A DNA stretch of 64,000 nucleotides. It comes from Rhynochetos jubatus. Taxonomy: Eukaryota; Chordata; Aves; Eurypygiformes; Rhynochetidae. Below the pieces are notes generated by a model. The model was not told the DNA's origin. It did no database searches and saw only the letters and a list, made by a program, of their open reading frames with translations. The stretch covers positions 64,311,363 to 64,375,362 of the forward strand of contig CM050648.1 of the NCBI GenBank assembly GCA_027574665.1. Direction: 5' to 3'. Shown here piece by piece: positions 35,983-46,617 of this stretch. The translations under genes and the position numbers were made by a program. The first letter of the stretch is position 1, and each line of letters starts with the position of its first letter.

Positions 35983-38889
35983 GAGTTGTTCCTTTGGTCT
36001 AAAACAGAAGTGGGAAATGTCTTTTTCAGGCCTGGGAGAAAGGCTGATATGCTGAAAGCTCATCTGTTTCTTCCAACCTGCAAGACTAATTATTTAAAGA
36101 TATCTCTACAAACCTGTCCTACCTGTGTAGTTGAAAGCATTTATAGATCATGTGTCGGGTAAATGTGCAAGGACGTCCAACTCTGCTGTGTGGCTTTCTG
36201 AAAGAGCCCCTGATACCACCTGAATAACCCATATAAAATATCCCTTCTTACTGTGAAAACTGGAATCAGTGGAAAATGGAACGTATCCCCATGGTCATTT
36301 ACCCTCACTGCACAAATGTGCAGTCTTATTTATAGCTGGGCCCAGGAGGAATGATGATTGTCAGAATCCCTGTGAATCTCGGGCTCCAGCTTCTACGTTT
36401 ATCTAACTTTTTAACTGTTTCCTTTTACCTGTTAGTCTCTCCTGACTCCAGGGCCATAGACTTCACCTACACCATGACAAAGCCAGCAGTAGGACAGCAG
36501 TTGAAACCCTGTTAACCTGTAGCAGAAAATCTTTGACATGCTTATTGTCTAGGATGCATTGTGTGCTTTAACCATTTTATAACAGGGAGAATTCACCCCT
36601 TGCTTTCTCACCTTTCCACAGCACTCAGTTTTAAGATTTGGCCTAGACCATTACAGGCTCATGTCCACTGATGAGTTTAAAGGTCTGGTGAAAGCTTATT
36701 ACCTTGTAAAATGGACGTGATAACTGGGAGCCATCGGTTGGTTCCACCCGTTGGGTATGAGGCATTGCAAGGGTAAAGTGACTCAGAGACAGAAGACTGA
36801 ACTCTTGCCTCCAAGAGAAAAAATAAAATATAGGGGAAAAAATTAAGCTTGAAGATGATTTCCCAAAGAAGGTGCATGTTTTACAAAGTGGAGGAAGAAA
36901 AAGACAAAGGCAGGCATGCTGATGGTAATGTGACCGCAAAAGGAGCTATTGCTCCTCACCCCTGTCACTTAGATCTCCAGCCTTCCACAAATACAGATTT
37001 ATAGCCATACATCTGCTGATTGAAATTAAACCTTACACAATATTTGAAGCAGAAATCTTGTTTTCAGCTGGACTGCTAAGAGGCATTGCTACAAAGTGAT
37101 TTCTGGAGGCCCCATTACCTTTTTTGATGTGACCCCTTTCTGAGTACTTTATTTTCCATGCCAGTTTTCCTGCACTTCATAAATGGAGCCAAACTGCGTC
37201 TTCTCTTTGTTACCTAGTATGACCATTTTTTTCCCCTTTTGTTTTTCTTAACTGATTACCATGACTGGGCACAATGAACCCAAATACATATTTCATGGTG
37301 TTTCTGTTTCCAGATTCCAGGTTTATATTTTGTTATTCATGATACATTAAAATCCTGTTAACAATTTTCATTGTACTACTCTGAAGACACTGCTGGATCT
37401 GTATAGGAGAATGTAAAAAGAAGATAATTACAACAGTAACTGTAGGCGTTCTCCAACACAGCATGGTGCTATTAAGCCAAATTCTACTCTGATTAGCACT
37501 GAAAAATCCCTAATAATTCTACTGAAATCCCACTTTCTACACCATCTTGCCCTGGTTGATGAAAGCAGAATTTAGTCTGTGGGTTTTAAAACACAATAGG
37601 AACTTGGCCATTGTCTCAAATAAGGGCAGGATTTACCCAATTTCAGTTTTATTTCTATCACAATATGTACACTCCATTTCTGTTATCAAATTCACTTTAT
37701 TTATTCTTCAGGAATAAATAATTAGAAAATATTTACAAATTAATAATATTAAATTTTTTTTAAAATAATGAGGAAATATTTAATCTAAATGTGCTGGTTA
37801 TCATGCTCATTTTTCTATGTGTTTTGTTCTAGTATCTTAGTGAGTTGTATAGAACTTACTTTAGTAGCATATAAATGTTTTCTAAAGTAGACAAATTCAC
37901 ATCTATAATGTCTATAATGCTATACTGGATAATAGGTTTTATTGGTGAATATTCGGTATCCAAATAATGTATACACCTGTTTTGCAAAATTACTTCATAT
38001 GGAGAGAACTACCTATCATGAAGCAGATGTAAACATACAGATATATAACATATCATGTCACTGCTTTCTTTTTTTAAATGGATGTATATTTATTCTGTTA
38101 ATGGTGTAAGTCATCAAAAGTGAATTAAAGTGTGTAAATAAAATGCTGTTTTCCTTATCTGTATGTTCCGTGACTCCCAGGTTCTTAGGAGGATATGTAC
38201 TTCTTAACAAAATGCAGAATAATTGAGAGAGATGTTATTAGATATAATTTAAGACTATAGATATGGTGATAGGGCTATTATCCAATTTTTTTGAGTGACT
38301 GTCACTTAGAAAATCAAACAAAAAAGAGGCCAGACAGTAGTGCATGCATAAAAATGCTTGAAGCAGAAAAATTACACAGATGCTTTTTCAACATAATGAA
38401 AGCCAATAGAACTCTGAATTCAAATAATAGTACATGAATTAGTCTAGGCTAGGCTGAAATGTTGCGTTTGAGAAAAAGTAATTTTAAAAAGAATAACTTC
38501 CAACCTTAAAGCAAAGCGTAAAGCATTGCTAAGATGTCTCCTGCACCTCCTTGGCCTCTTGATTTTCAAGAAAACTTCTTTCTTTGTCAGGAAAGCTCTT
38601 TCCACAAACAGAAATCCTTGTGCAGTGGATATCTTTTGACTAGTGTCATGCCCCTACAAACCCACTGACTTGTACCCTACATTGTCACTTTTAAATGAGG
38701 ATTGCAGCTTTGGTTTATATCCTGAATCAAAATAATTCTGGTTTCCCTTCTTCTGCATGAACTGCCCCCTAACACTAACAATCTTTTCCGCATACTAAAA
38801 TATACAGAGCTGCCATGTCAAACGTGAAGCAACCCTGAGGAAGCAGGAGCTTTTTGTGAGTAACAATAGATAATCGCTCACTAAAGGCA
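35983..38889. other. Unannotated AT-rich DNA
   Basis: No gene or repeat recognised. TCTATAATG occurs twice in tandem at about 37902-37919. The section 37.7-38.3 kb is very AT-rich. Confidence 0.6.
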
Positions 38890-39470
38890 GCGCTTAAACC
38901 TGGCCTCACGCTTCTGAGGGGAGCCCTAACCTCTGAGCCAGGCTGAGCCTGGGTGGTTTGTCAAGCCCTCCTGGACTGAAGAAGCCTTGACTTGAGGCTG
39001 GGCTCTGCCGAGGGTTCCAGCCATCACCCACTCTTACGGGTACGTGCCACCAGGCCTCAAACCCCCTGAAGAGCTGCTGCATGAGTGCAGCATCAGCCTT
39101 GTGGGCATTGGTCACAGCAACATCTAGGGAGAGCCAGAAGGGCTGGTTCTCTGTAGTAAGCAAGTGTTTCCATGCTTGGGATGAATTTGGCGTGGACGAC
39201 ATGGAGGAAGGACTGTATCTGCAGCACACACCTAGCTCAGCCCCAGTGAACTCAGGAGCTGGTGTGCAGAGATGCTGACAGTCCCTGGTGCCGGGGCACA
39301 GCTGAGACATCCTAGGGATCCTTCCAGAGCGTAGGAAGTTGGAGGAGTCTTTAACAGAGCAACATCCAGTTTTATACCTATACCCTCTTCCACTTGCCAA
39401 AATCTACCGTTTACTGTATTAGGTATAAGTTCCTGGGTGTGCACAAAATTACTCAGGTTTTGCAATCATG
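38890..39470. other. GC-richer island with a 164-codon minus frame
   Basis: The plus strand from 38890 to about 39350 is GC-richer than its flanks. A minus frame at 38906-39400 stays open for 164 codons starting MASGRGYRYKTG. Another minus frame (39232-39465) and a plus frame (39081-39278) overlap it. The peptide has scattered Cys, Ser and Pro and no motif, signal peptide or domain that I recognise. Base composition alone can explain a frame of this length. I treat it as non-coding until shown otherwise. Confidence 0.3.
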
Positions 39471-42400
39471 TCATAAGGTTTCATTAGCTTTTCATACAGT
39501 TGACATTAGCTGTAGTTACTCTTCAGAACCAAAAATGAAAGCACCTGTTGGATTATAATGTAATGGAATTGCACTTTTTGTATTTTGTTCTTTTAACATT
39601 CAAGAGTAATTTTAATGAGTGTAACAAGTTAAATATCTTTTATTTTCACCATTTGATAATAAACTTCCGGTATCATTTTCCTTTTTCCTAAGCTCAAGCC
39701 AGGTGACAGGGGCATTTGGGCCAATTTCTAGCCAGCAATCTTTTCTACCTACAATCTTCGTTTACAATTGTCACTGTGTCATTCTATGACACCCACGGTG
39801 ATGTCAGAAGAATTTCAGTGCCTTAGATCTGACAGTGTGTCAGAAATGAGCCAGTAAATGAGCACTGAACACTGTGCAAAAATCATCCTTATGTTTGGTC
39901 TACCCATACGTGTATCTCTAGGAGATACCTGTTTCTCTGTTTTCTACAAGAAATAATGCAATTTTAAGGAAGAAAGTAATTAATGCTGGTATAAGAAGTG
40001 AGGCCAAAGGTCTATAAAAGTACTGCATGGGTTTTAGGCACTTCAAATTCCACCTTGGTGACAAAACAAAACTTATTTGCCTTTGTGTAAACCCACCATG
40101 CCATCACGGTACCCAGCCACGTGGGAAGAAGGATGATGGTGTAACAGTCACGAGACAAAAGGAGGCAAGAGTTTTAAAGCAGAGACCTTCACCTGTGGTG
40201 TGCAGGCACTCTTCCTTCAGAAACACATCCCACATCTGTAGTTCTCCTTTCAGGTAGAAGGCAGAGGATTATTTAAATTATGCCTGATGATTATTTAACT
40301 TCTATTTGCTCTGCAAATTTACTATATCATGAACTATTTCTGTGCAGTTGAACACCCCGGCATATCTGCTCTCTTGTGTTTCAGCAAGTGCTGCATATGT
40401 ATTTGAGAGCAGCAATTGGTCGTGAATTTCTATTTGGTGAAAGAATTGCAAAATAGTGGTATTTTGCCAGCCGGGGTTATACCATGACACTGAATATAAA
40501 AAAATCTTTTTTTGAAAGACAGAACTCATCAGAAATCCTGATAGCAGTAATCTGATCTGGCATGCGGTTTCAACAATGGTCTTCACTTTCTCTGAAGTGA
40601 AAAGTGGATGTGACTAGGGGCAGGGGATGCAGGGAGGGTTTAACCAGCACGAGGTGGTGGTGTACTGAAGTTGGCGGTCTTGTTAGAAAAGGATAATATG
40701 GCTCCTGATGCTATGGCACACAAAAAAGCACACAGGAGACAAACCTATTAAGAGATTTGAATGTAATTCTTTTTACCATATTCTATACATATTAAGAGAT
40801 TTGGATGTAATTCTTTATAAAAGAGCCTTCTTGTCACAATGCAGAGTCAGGCAGAGATAATACAGCTATTACAAACTGCCTAGAGAGGGTCTGATGTACT
40901 CTGACTCTCTGACTTATTTCCAGATCTGGGACTTGTCTTTAAAAAAGGCATAAAGGCAGTCAGGGTGTGGATTGGGTTTTCACTCTGACCTGGGAACTAA
41001 GAACTGCTGCTGGATATAATTGATCCTAAAATATTACAAAGTTGTATGTGATCTAGTCATCGAGTATTCATTATAAACTCTGAATTTAATTTTACTACAA
41101 AACTTTTTTAAACGTATTTTGTTGAAGCAATACTTAGCTACTGCTTCAATGTCATGCTTTTATGTGTAGGAAATGAGTTGTGATGGTTGTGCCTAAGGTT
41201 AGTTAGTGATGAGTGACCAAGACTTTAAATGTCACATACTGCTCCAGAAATTCTCAAGCTTCAAGGTCCATGAGCACTAAAAGTAGGATTTAACAGGTTC
41301 TCCTTGAAGCCTGAGAATATTGCTGGAGTTGTACCTAGCATAACAGCAGCTGTTTGGTTGACATGACAAGTATACTCACTTGGTGGCTTTCTCTTTTTAA
41401 CTTATTTGAAATAAAGCCCATTTATTGATGAGTAAAAGTTTCTTATATCTTACTAGGAAGAAGCAAGTCGTTAGGACCAGTTTAGCATGTACCTGTAGCA
41501 TTAGTGGCATGGAAAAGGTATATATCTTGTATGGGTTTGTCAGCCTGCACCTTCATTTAAACAACAAAATTGTGTATTTGTTTGGCTTATTTGAAATCTG
41601 TTGTACTGGGAACTTACTGATTTTTACACAGTTTAAAAGTGGTCTCTCTAAAGACTTAACCTGGATCAGTTCAGGAGAGAATATTATTAGTATTGCATTT
41701 TTGAAACACCCAAATCCAGAAGAATTATTGAAATATTTGTTTCCACAGTTGTAAGTGCAGGTAAAATGAAACTTTGATTCTTAATAGAAAGTAATAGGGA
41801 TAAAAGAAAGAAAATAACAGAAAACAAAAGTGAGTGTGTCTGAGGGTTGTGGTTACAAGTGCAGGATTCCCATTTGTACAACCTGCAAGCTAGAAGATAG
41901 TCAGAAGGAGCAGAGCTGGTGACAAGTGTAAAGGACTGCTGCTAGCCCTCACGGACAGCAGGCTCCTAGAGTACCCAGCTCTCATCATTTTCCTGCGTTT
42001 TAATCAACACTGCTCAGTAACTGATGCAACCTGAAACCCAAGTGTCATTCCCATAATTCACACAAGTGCACCTTGAAATAGAAGCATGTAAGCAGTCTCA
42101 TCAAATCAAAGGCACGATGTCAAATACAAAACACCTGTCATCCCTTTCAGGTCTCCTCTTGGCTCTGTTCTCACTTCACTGTCTCTGTTGTTTGTCACCA
42201 TAAAATAGTTGAATCCCATCAGTGGTGACAGCTTCATCAGCTACTTGTCTTTCTATAAAAATTTACTGAAAAAGTACATCTTCCTTCTAATAAATTCCTT
42301 CACTTAGAAGAAAATTTACAACTTCTGTAGGTGATGTAGAGAAAGTGGGAGAAATGGAGGTGACATAACTTATGAAGAGTCATGCAGTCAGGTCAGGATT

Positions 42401-43829
42401 AGAAGGAGATGACAATTCAGGTCTGAGGTCCCTGACGTGTTTGCATTGCATTTACAACAGCACCGTACTGCGGCAGGCTTCTTACGATGCATTCTTTAGG
42501 GGACATTTTGTTTCCTAGTCTGACAAATTCCAAGTATCTGTTGACTAGTAATACTTAGGATTTTGCTCTGGGCATATATTATAAAGCTAACACAACCTCA
42601 TGAGTTTCTGAAAACCTCAGTTGGCTTTGATAACACTTAATAGAAAAAAAAAAAAATTGCAGGGTTTATTGTGCCAGATCCAGGCCTACGCTGTGCTGTC
42701 CTTGGACCACAGACGCAATGCTAAGGAAACTGAAAGACACAGGTGGCATTAAGCCAGCCAAAATAAAGGAAAGGCTGCCTCAAAGTTACAGAATATCCTT
42801 TTCCCATGCCCTAGCTGCTATTTGATAACTCGCCTTGTCTGAAGCCACAGATAATCCCCCCTTTTTCCTCACCTCTAAATCTGCTTTGCTACATTATGCA
42901 AATGTGGAAAACAAATTCTTTGCTTGAGAGAGTAGAGATTATAGGAGTCAGCCTTACTTCATTTTCTTGAGCAGAGTGACAGCAAAGATCAAAATTTAGT
43001 GGCTCGAGAGAAATATTTATCTGCAGCATTTTAGCATGCACTGCGGAAATTGCTTTCAGAAAAGGAAAACTGAAAATCTTTTGAAAGACCTATGTCAATG
43101 AGTTTCAGACCCACTTGTGTGTACTTTCCTTAATAAAAATCTTCTCCCAGTACAAACACCATGCACCAATGTGCAAGCGGCTGAAACCTTTGATCCCTTC
43201 AGATATGGCCTATCGAAGTCATCCTGATTTCCACACCTGACATGGCTTCCCACATAATATTTGCTTTATTGTTATAAATATATATTGCATCTGGGAGTGT
43301 GAGTAGAAGAATGAGAAAGAAGCATTTCCTTGGCAGGTTCTTGTTTATAAAAAGCAAAATATTGTAATTGTAAACTCCAGGATGTATAAAATGTGAAAAA
43401 GCTACAGGTGCTTATAACCAGAAACCAAGTGTAAATTCAACTCTTATCACCTCGTTATTTTAGTTGACCACTTTATGAAGGCTACTCTGTGAGGTCAAAG
43501 AAAGAACCCAAGGCAAGATGGGAAAACATGATTATTTAAATTGGGCTTTTTCATCTCTACATTAGCTACAGATTGCTGAAAGTGAAATGGTAAAAGAGTT
43601 TTTCTAATTTTCTGTAGCATTATTGTGAATGTGTTTTGAGGGGAATGTGTTTTGTCACTTATCACCGATATCAATTCATTTAAGGTATTGGTAAATGGTT
43701 TCTTTATTAGCAAATTTTTTCTTTATTTCTATTTCTTCTGTTAAACCTCAATGCAATAGCTGGGGAAAGAGAATGTAATTTCCTTAAGATGACCAAGTAA
43801 CACTACAAGCATGTGCAAGCAAGATTAGT
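39471..43829. other. Unannotated DNA
   Basis: No gene recognised. A 26-bp direct repeat at 40747-40816 is listed separately. A run of 13 A occurs at 42644-42656. TTAGT at 43825-43829 is the likely left target duplicate of the next LTR. Confidence 0.6.
40747..40816 (+). repeat. 26-bp direct repeat, period 44
   Basis: ATTAAGAGATTTGAATGTAA and its next six bases (40747-40772) recur at 40791-40816 with a single G for A change. The 18-base spacer is AT-rich. A recent small duplication. Confidence 0.92.
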
Positions 43830-44410
43830 TGTGTTGGTTTTGGCTACAGTAGAGTTAATTTTCTTCACAGTAGCTGGCATGGGGGTGTGTTTTGGATTTG
43901 TGCGGGCATCAGTGTTGGTAATACAGGGATGTTTTCGTTACTGCTGAGCAGGGCTGACACAGAGTCAAGGCCTCTTCTGCCTTTCCCACTACCCCACCAG
44001 TGAGTGGGCTGGGGGTGCGCAAGAAGCTGGGAAGGGACACAGCCGGGACAGCTGACCCCAACTGACCAGACGGATATTCCATACCATATGGCATCGTGCT
44101 CAGTATGTAAAGCTGGGGCAAGAAGAAGGAAGGGGGAGATGTTTGGAGTGATGGTGTTTGTCTTCCCAGGTAATCGTTATGCGTGATGCAGCCCTGCTTT
44201 CCTGGTGGTGCCTGAACACCTGCCTGCTGATGGGCAGTGAATATATTCATTTTCTTTGCTTGCACATGCAGCTCTTGCTCTACCTACTAAACCATCTTTA
44301 TTTCAACTCATGAGTTTTCTCACTTTTATTCTTCCATACCTCTCCCCCATCACACCAGGGAGGAGTAAGCAATCAGCTGTGTGGGGCCAGCTGGGGTTAA
44401 ACCACAACTG
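43830..44410 (+). mobile_element. Solo ERV LTR (ERVL-like), copy 2
   Basis: About 580 bases, starting TGTGTTGGTTTTGGC and ending GGGGTTAAACCACAAC plus one or two bases. It aligns along its whole length with copy 1 at 8016-8612, including the central part. The flanks TTAGT (43825-43829) and TAAGT (44411-44415) agree at 4 of 5 positions and are probably the decayed target duplication. The TATA position reads TATGTAAAG, so its promoter is weakened. There is no partner LTR or viral internal sequence nearby. Open frames at 43909-44265 and 44004-44186 lie within it and are not genes. Confidence 0.9.
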
Positions 44411-44959
44411 TAAGTATCTATGATTTCTTCCCAAGTGTGTATCGCAAACACTTTGCTTTTAGTTTTGGCTGTTCCATTGCATTACTCTTCAAACACTGAC
44501 GCTGTGACTTCACCAAACAGGCACAGCGTGCCCTCCACCTTGCTGTTGCTGAAAGCATCTTGCTTTCATGATGTGCCTCTCTTTCCCCCTATCCTTGTGC
44601 TGTGCTCATATTACCTCGTAGAATCATATTAAAGGTTTTTACCTTTAAACCCCAAACTCCTGCTCTGGAGAAGGAATTGTGACTCCACATATTTCCTTGC
44701 TGACTGGTCTGGTGTATTCTTGATTGTTCATGATTTTTCCATAAGAATAAAAAGACCTAGGTGTTAAAGAGAATGCTGGAGTTTCTGCATGTTACACGAT
44801 GGTTAAAAGCAGCTTGGAATTCTCCCTTTACTATAGAACTAGGTTCAAAGGTAGCTGTTAGCTGTTAATTCCCACAGCATTTCAAAGTGACCTCTGCTGC
44901 ACTTCCACAGAAGCCACTTATTTTAGATAAAAATGAAATTGCATAGGAGTCATATCAAA
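44411..44959. other. Unannotated DNA between LTR copy 2 and a CR1 relic
   Basis: No gene. The 70-codon frame at 44420-44632 resembles nothing known. Confidence 0.6.
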
Positions 44960-45880
44960 TGCACCTACCAACTGGACTTTCTTCAGTATATCAATGTTTT
45001 TCTTGGTCTGGGGCGCCCAAACTGGAGACTGAACTTCAGAGGTGGCCTCAAGTGCTAATAGAGTGAAAGAACCACTTGCCCTTTTGGGAAGTGATAGCAA
45101 GGGCTAGCAGCACATCAGCAAGCAACAAGGGCTATGCTCTTGCTGACACAGACCAGGGCGCAGCTGGCTTTCATTGCTGCAAGGGCACACTTGGCTCATG
45201 TTCAACTTGCTGTCAGCCAGGACCTCGTCTGTGAAATTGCTTTCCAGCCAGCTGCCTCCAGCCTGTTCTGTTGCATGGGATTAGTCTATCCCAGATGCAG
45301 GACCCTGTATTAGCTTTTGAGATTCCTCATGAGATTTGTCTCTTTATGCATCAGCCTTGCTCTTCTGCCTATCAGCTGCTGTCTGCAGTTTGGTGTCTGT
45401 GAATATGCTGAGGTTGGGCTACATCCCGTTGCCCAGGTTCTTAATAAAGATGTTTAAAGTACTGGTGCCGGTATTAACCCCTGAGGGATGCCACTAGGGA
45501 TTGGCTGCCAGTGGGAGCTCATACCACTGTCTGCAACCTTTAGAGCCTGACAGGTCAGCCAATTTTCCATCTGCCTGTCACAACTGTATTTCAGCAATTT
45601 GGTTGTAAGGTTACTGTGTGAAACTCTAAAAAGCCTTGGCATAGTCAAGGTGAGAAAACAGCCACTGCTATGCCCTAGTCAAAAGAACCAGTCACATCTT
45701 CATAGGTCATCAGGTTGGTCAGATCCAAGCTAGACATTCCGAGTCACTTTCTCTTCTTGTCCTTGCACATGGCTTCCAGGAGGATTTTCTCCATACCCTT
45801 TCTGAGGACCAAAACTGGTCTGTAATTCCCTGCATCCTCACATAAGGATAGTTTCCCTTTTCTGTTCTTATTCACCTATT
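44960..45880 (-). mobile_element. CR1 LINE ORF2 relic, reverse transcriptase region, minus strand
   Basis: Read on the minus strand from 45880 down, the sequence follows CR1 ORF2. It starts with a G-N-Y-R-P-V-like block near 45830, then E-N-W-L-T (within 45454-45648) and S-G-I-P-Q-G-L-I-P-A-P-V-L, matching 'S-G-V-P-Q-G-S-V-L-G-P-V-L'. The catalytic site at 45392-45405 reads L-S-I-F-T-D-T, so one of the two aspartates of F-A-D-D is missing. Then come an L-R-P-P-L-K block near 45040 and W-A-P-Q-T-K-K-N-I-D-I-L-K-K-V-Q near 45000. Frameshifts and stops interrupt it. The ORFs on this strand at 45454-45648 and 44918-45100 are surviving in-frame pieces, not genes. Confidence 0.9.
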
Positions 45881-46510
45881 ACACTAGGAGCAAACGTGTT
45901 AGAAACCATATGTTTTTACTATGTGCTCCATCCACTGTGCACCGAGGCATGGTGCAGTGGATAATGTATGCGTATGTTCACCCCTGGGGACAAGGGCTTA
46001 GTGCTCTGACTCTGTATTTGCCAGGATTGCAGCCTGACTCCGTTTGTTCCTTCCCACCGCCAGGTCTGTTGGAGCTGAACTTTGCGCTGCCTGAAAACAG
46101 CCCAATAGGTGTGGATCTGGACTTCAGCGGTCTCTTCTGTTGTAGGGCAGCACTACAGGACAACGGTTAGACCAAAAATGTTGCGCTGCTGTAGAGCCTT
46201 CATTAGGTCTCCTAAATGCATGAGTGAACACTTAATTTTTTCCCCTTGCTGCAATCCTGCTGTACTCATTTATTTCTCAAGCAGCTTTGTAATAGGAGGC
46301 AACGCCCTTACTGTCACCGAAATTGACACCTTATACATGCAGCTCTTCATGCCAGAGTTATGGGGCCACATTCAGTTGTATTTCAGATGGTTTTGAGTGC
46401 CTGTTATTACAGTCACCATCATCTTCTGATCCTGAATCATTTAAGTTTGGGCTTACTTTAAAAATGGTGATTAATGAAGTTAATTATAGATTGTCATAGA
46501 CACAGGGCGC
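45881..46510. other. Unannotated DNA
   Basis: No recognised feature. The plus frame 45910-46170, the minus frame 45978-46163 and the plus frame 46109-46396 overlap, which suggests chance reading frames. Confidence 0.55.
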
Positions 46511-46617
46511 AAACTCTGAGCAACCTCATCTAGTTGAAGACTCAACTGCTTATTGAAGGGAGTTTGGACTAGAGGGTCTATAAAAAGAACCCTTCCAACA
46601 GAAACTATTCTATGAGA
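46511..46617 (+). mobile_element. CR1 LINE 3' tail, plus strand, diverged
   Basis: GAGCAACCTCATCTAGTTG, TTTGGACTAGAGGGTCTA, ACCCTTCCAACAG and CTATTCTATGAG follow the CR1 3' end order. A segment is lost or rearranged in the middle. It has the opposite orientation to the RT relic at 44960-45880, so it is a separate insertion. Confidence 0.85.

Noticed and set aside
43909..44265. 118-codon minus frame
   Set aside because: Lies inside LTR copy 2 on the antisense strand.
44614..44640. GTAGAATCATATTAAAGG resembling a CR1 tail
   Set aside because: Only a few bases agree and the following CCTTCCAACC-type block is absent.
45454..45648. 64-codon minus frame with RT-like residues
   Set aside because: A surviving in-frame piece of the dead CR1 ORF2 relic, not an independent gene.
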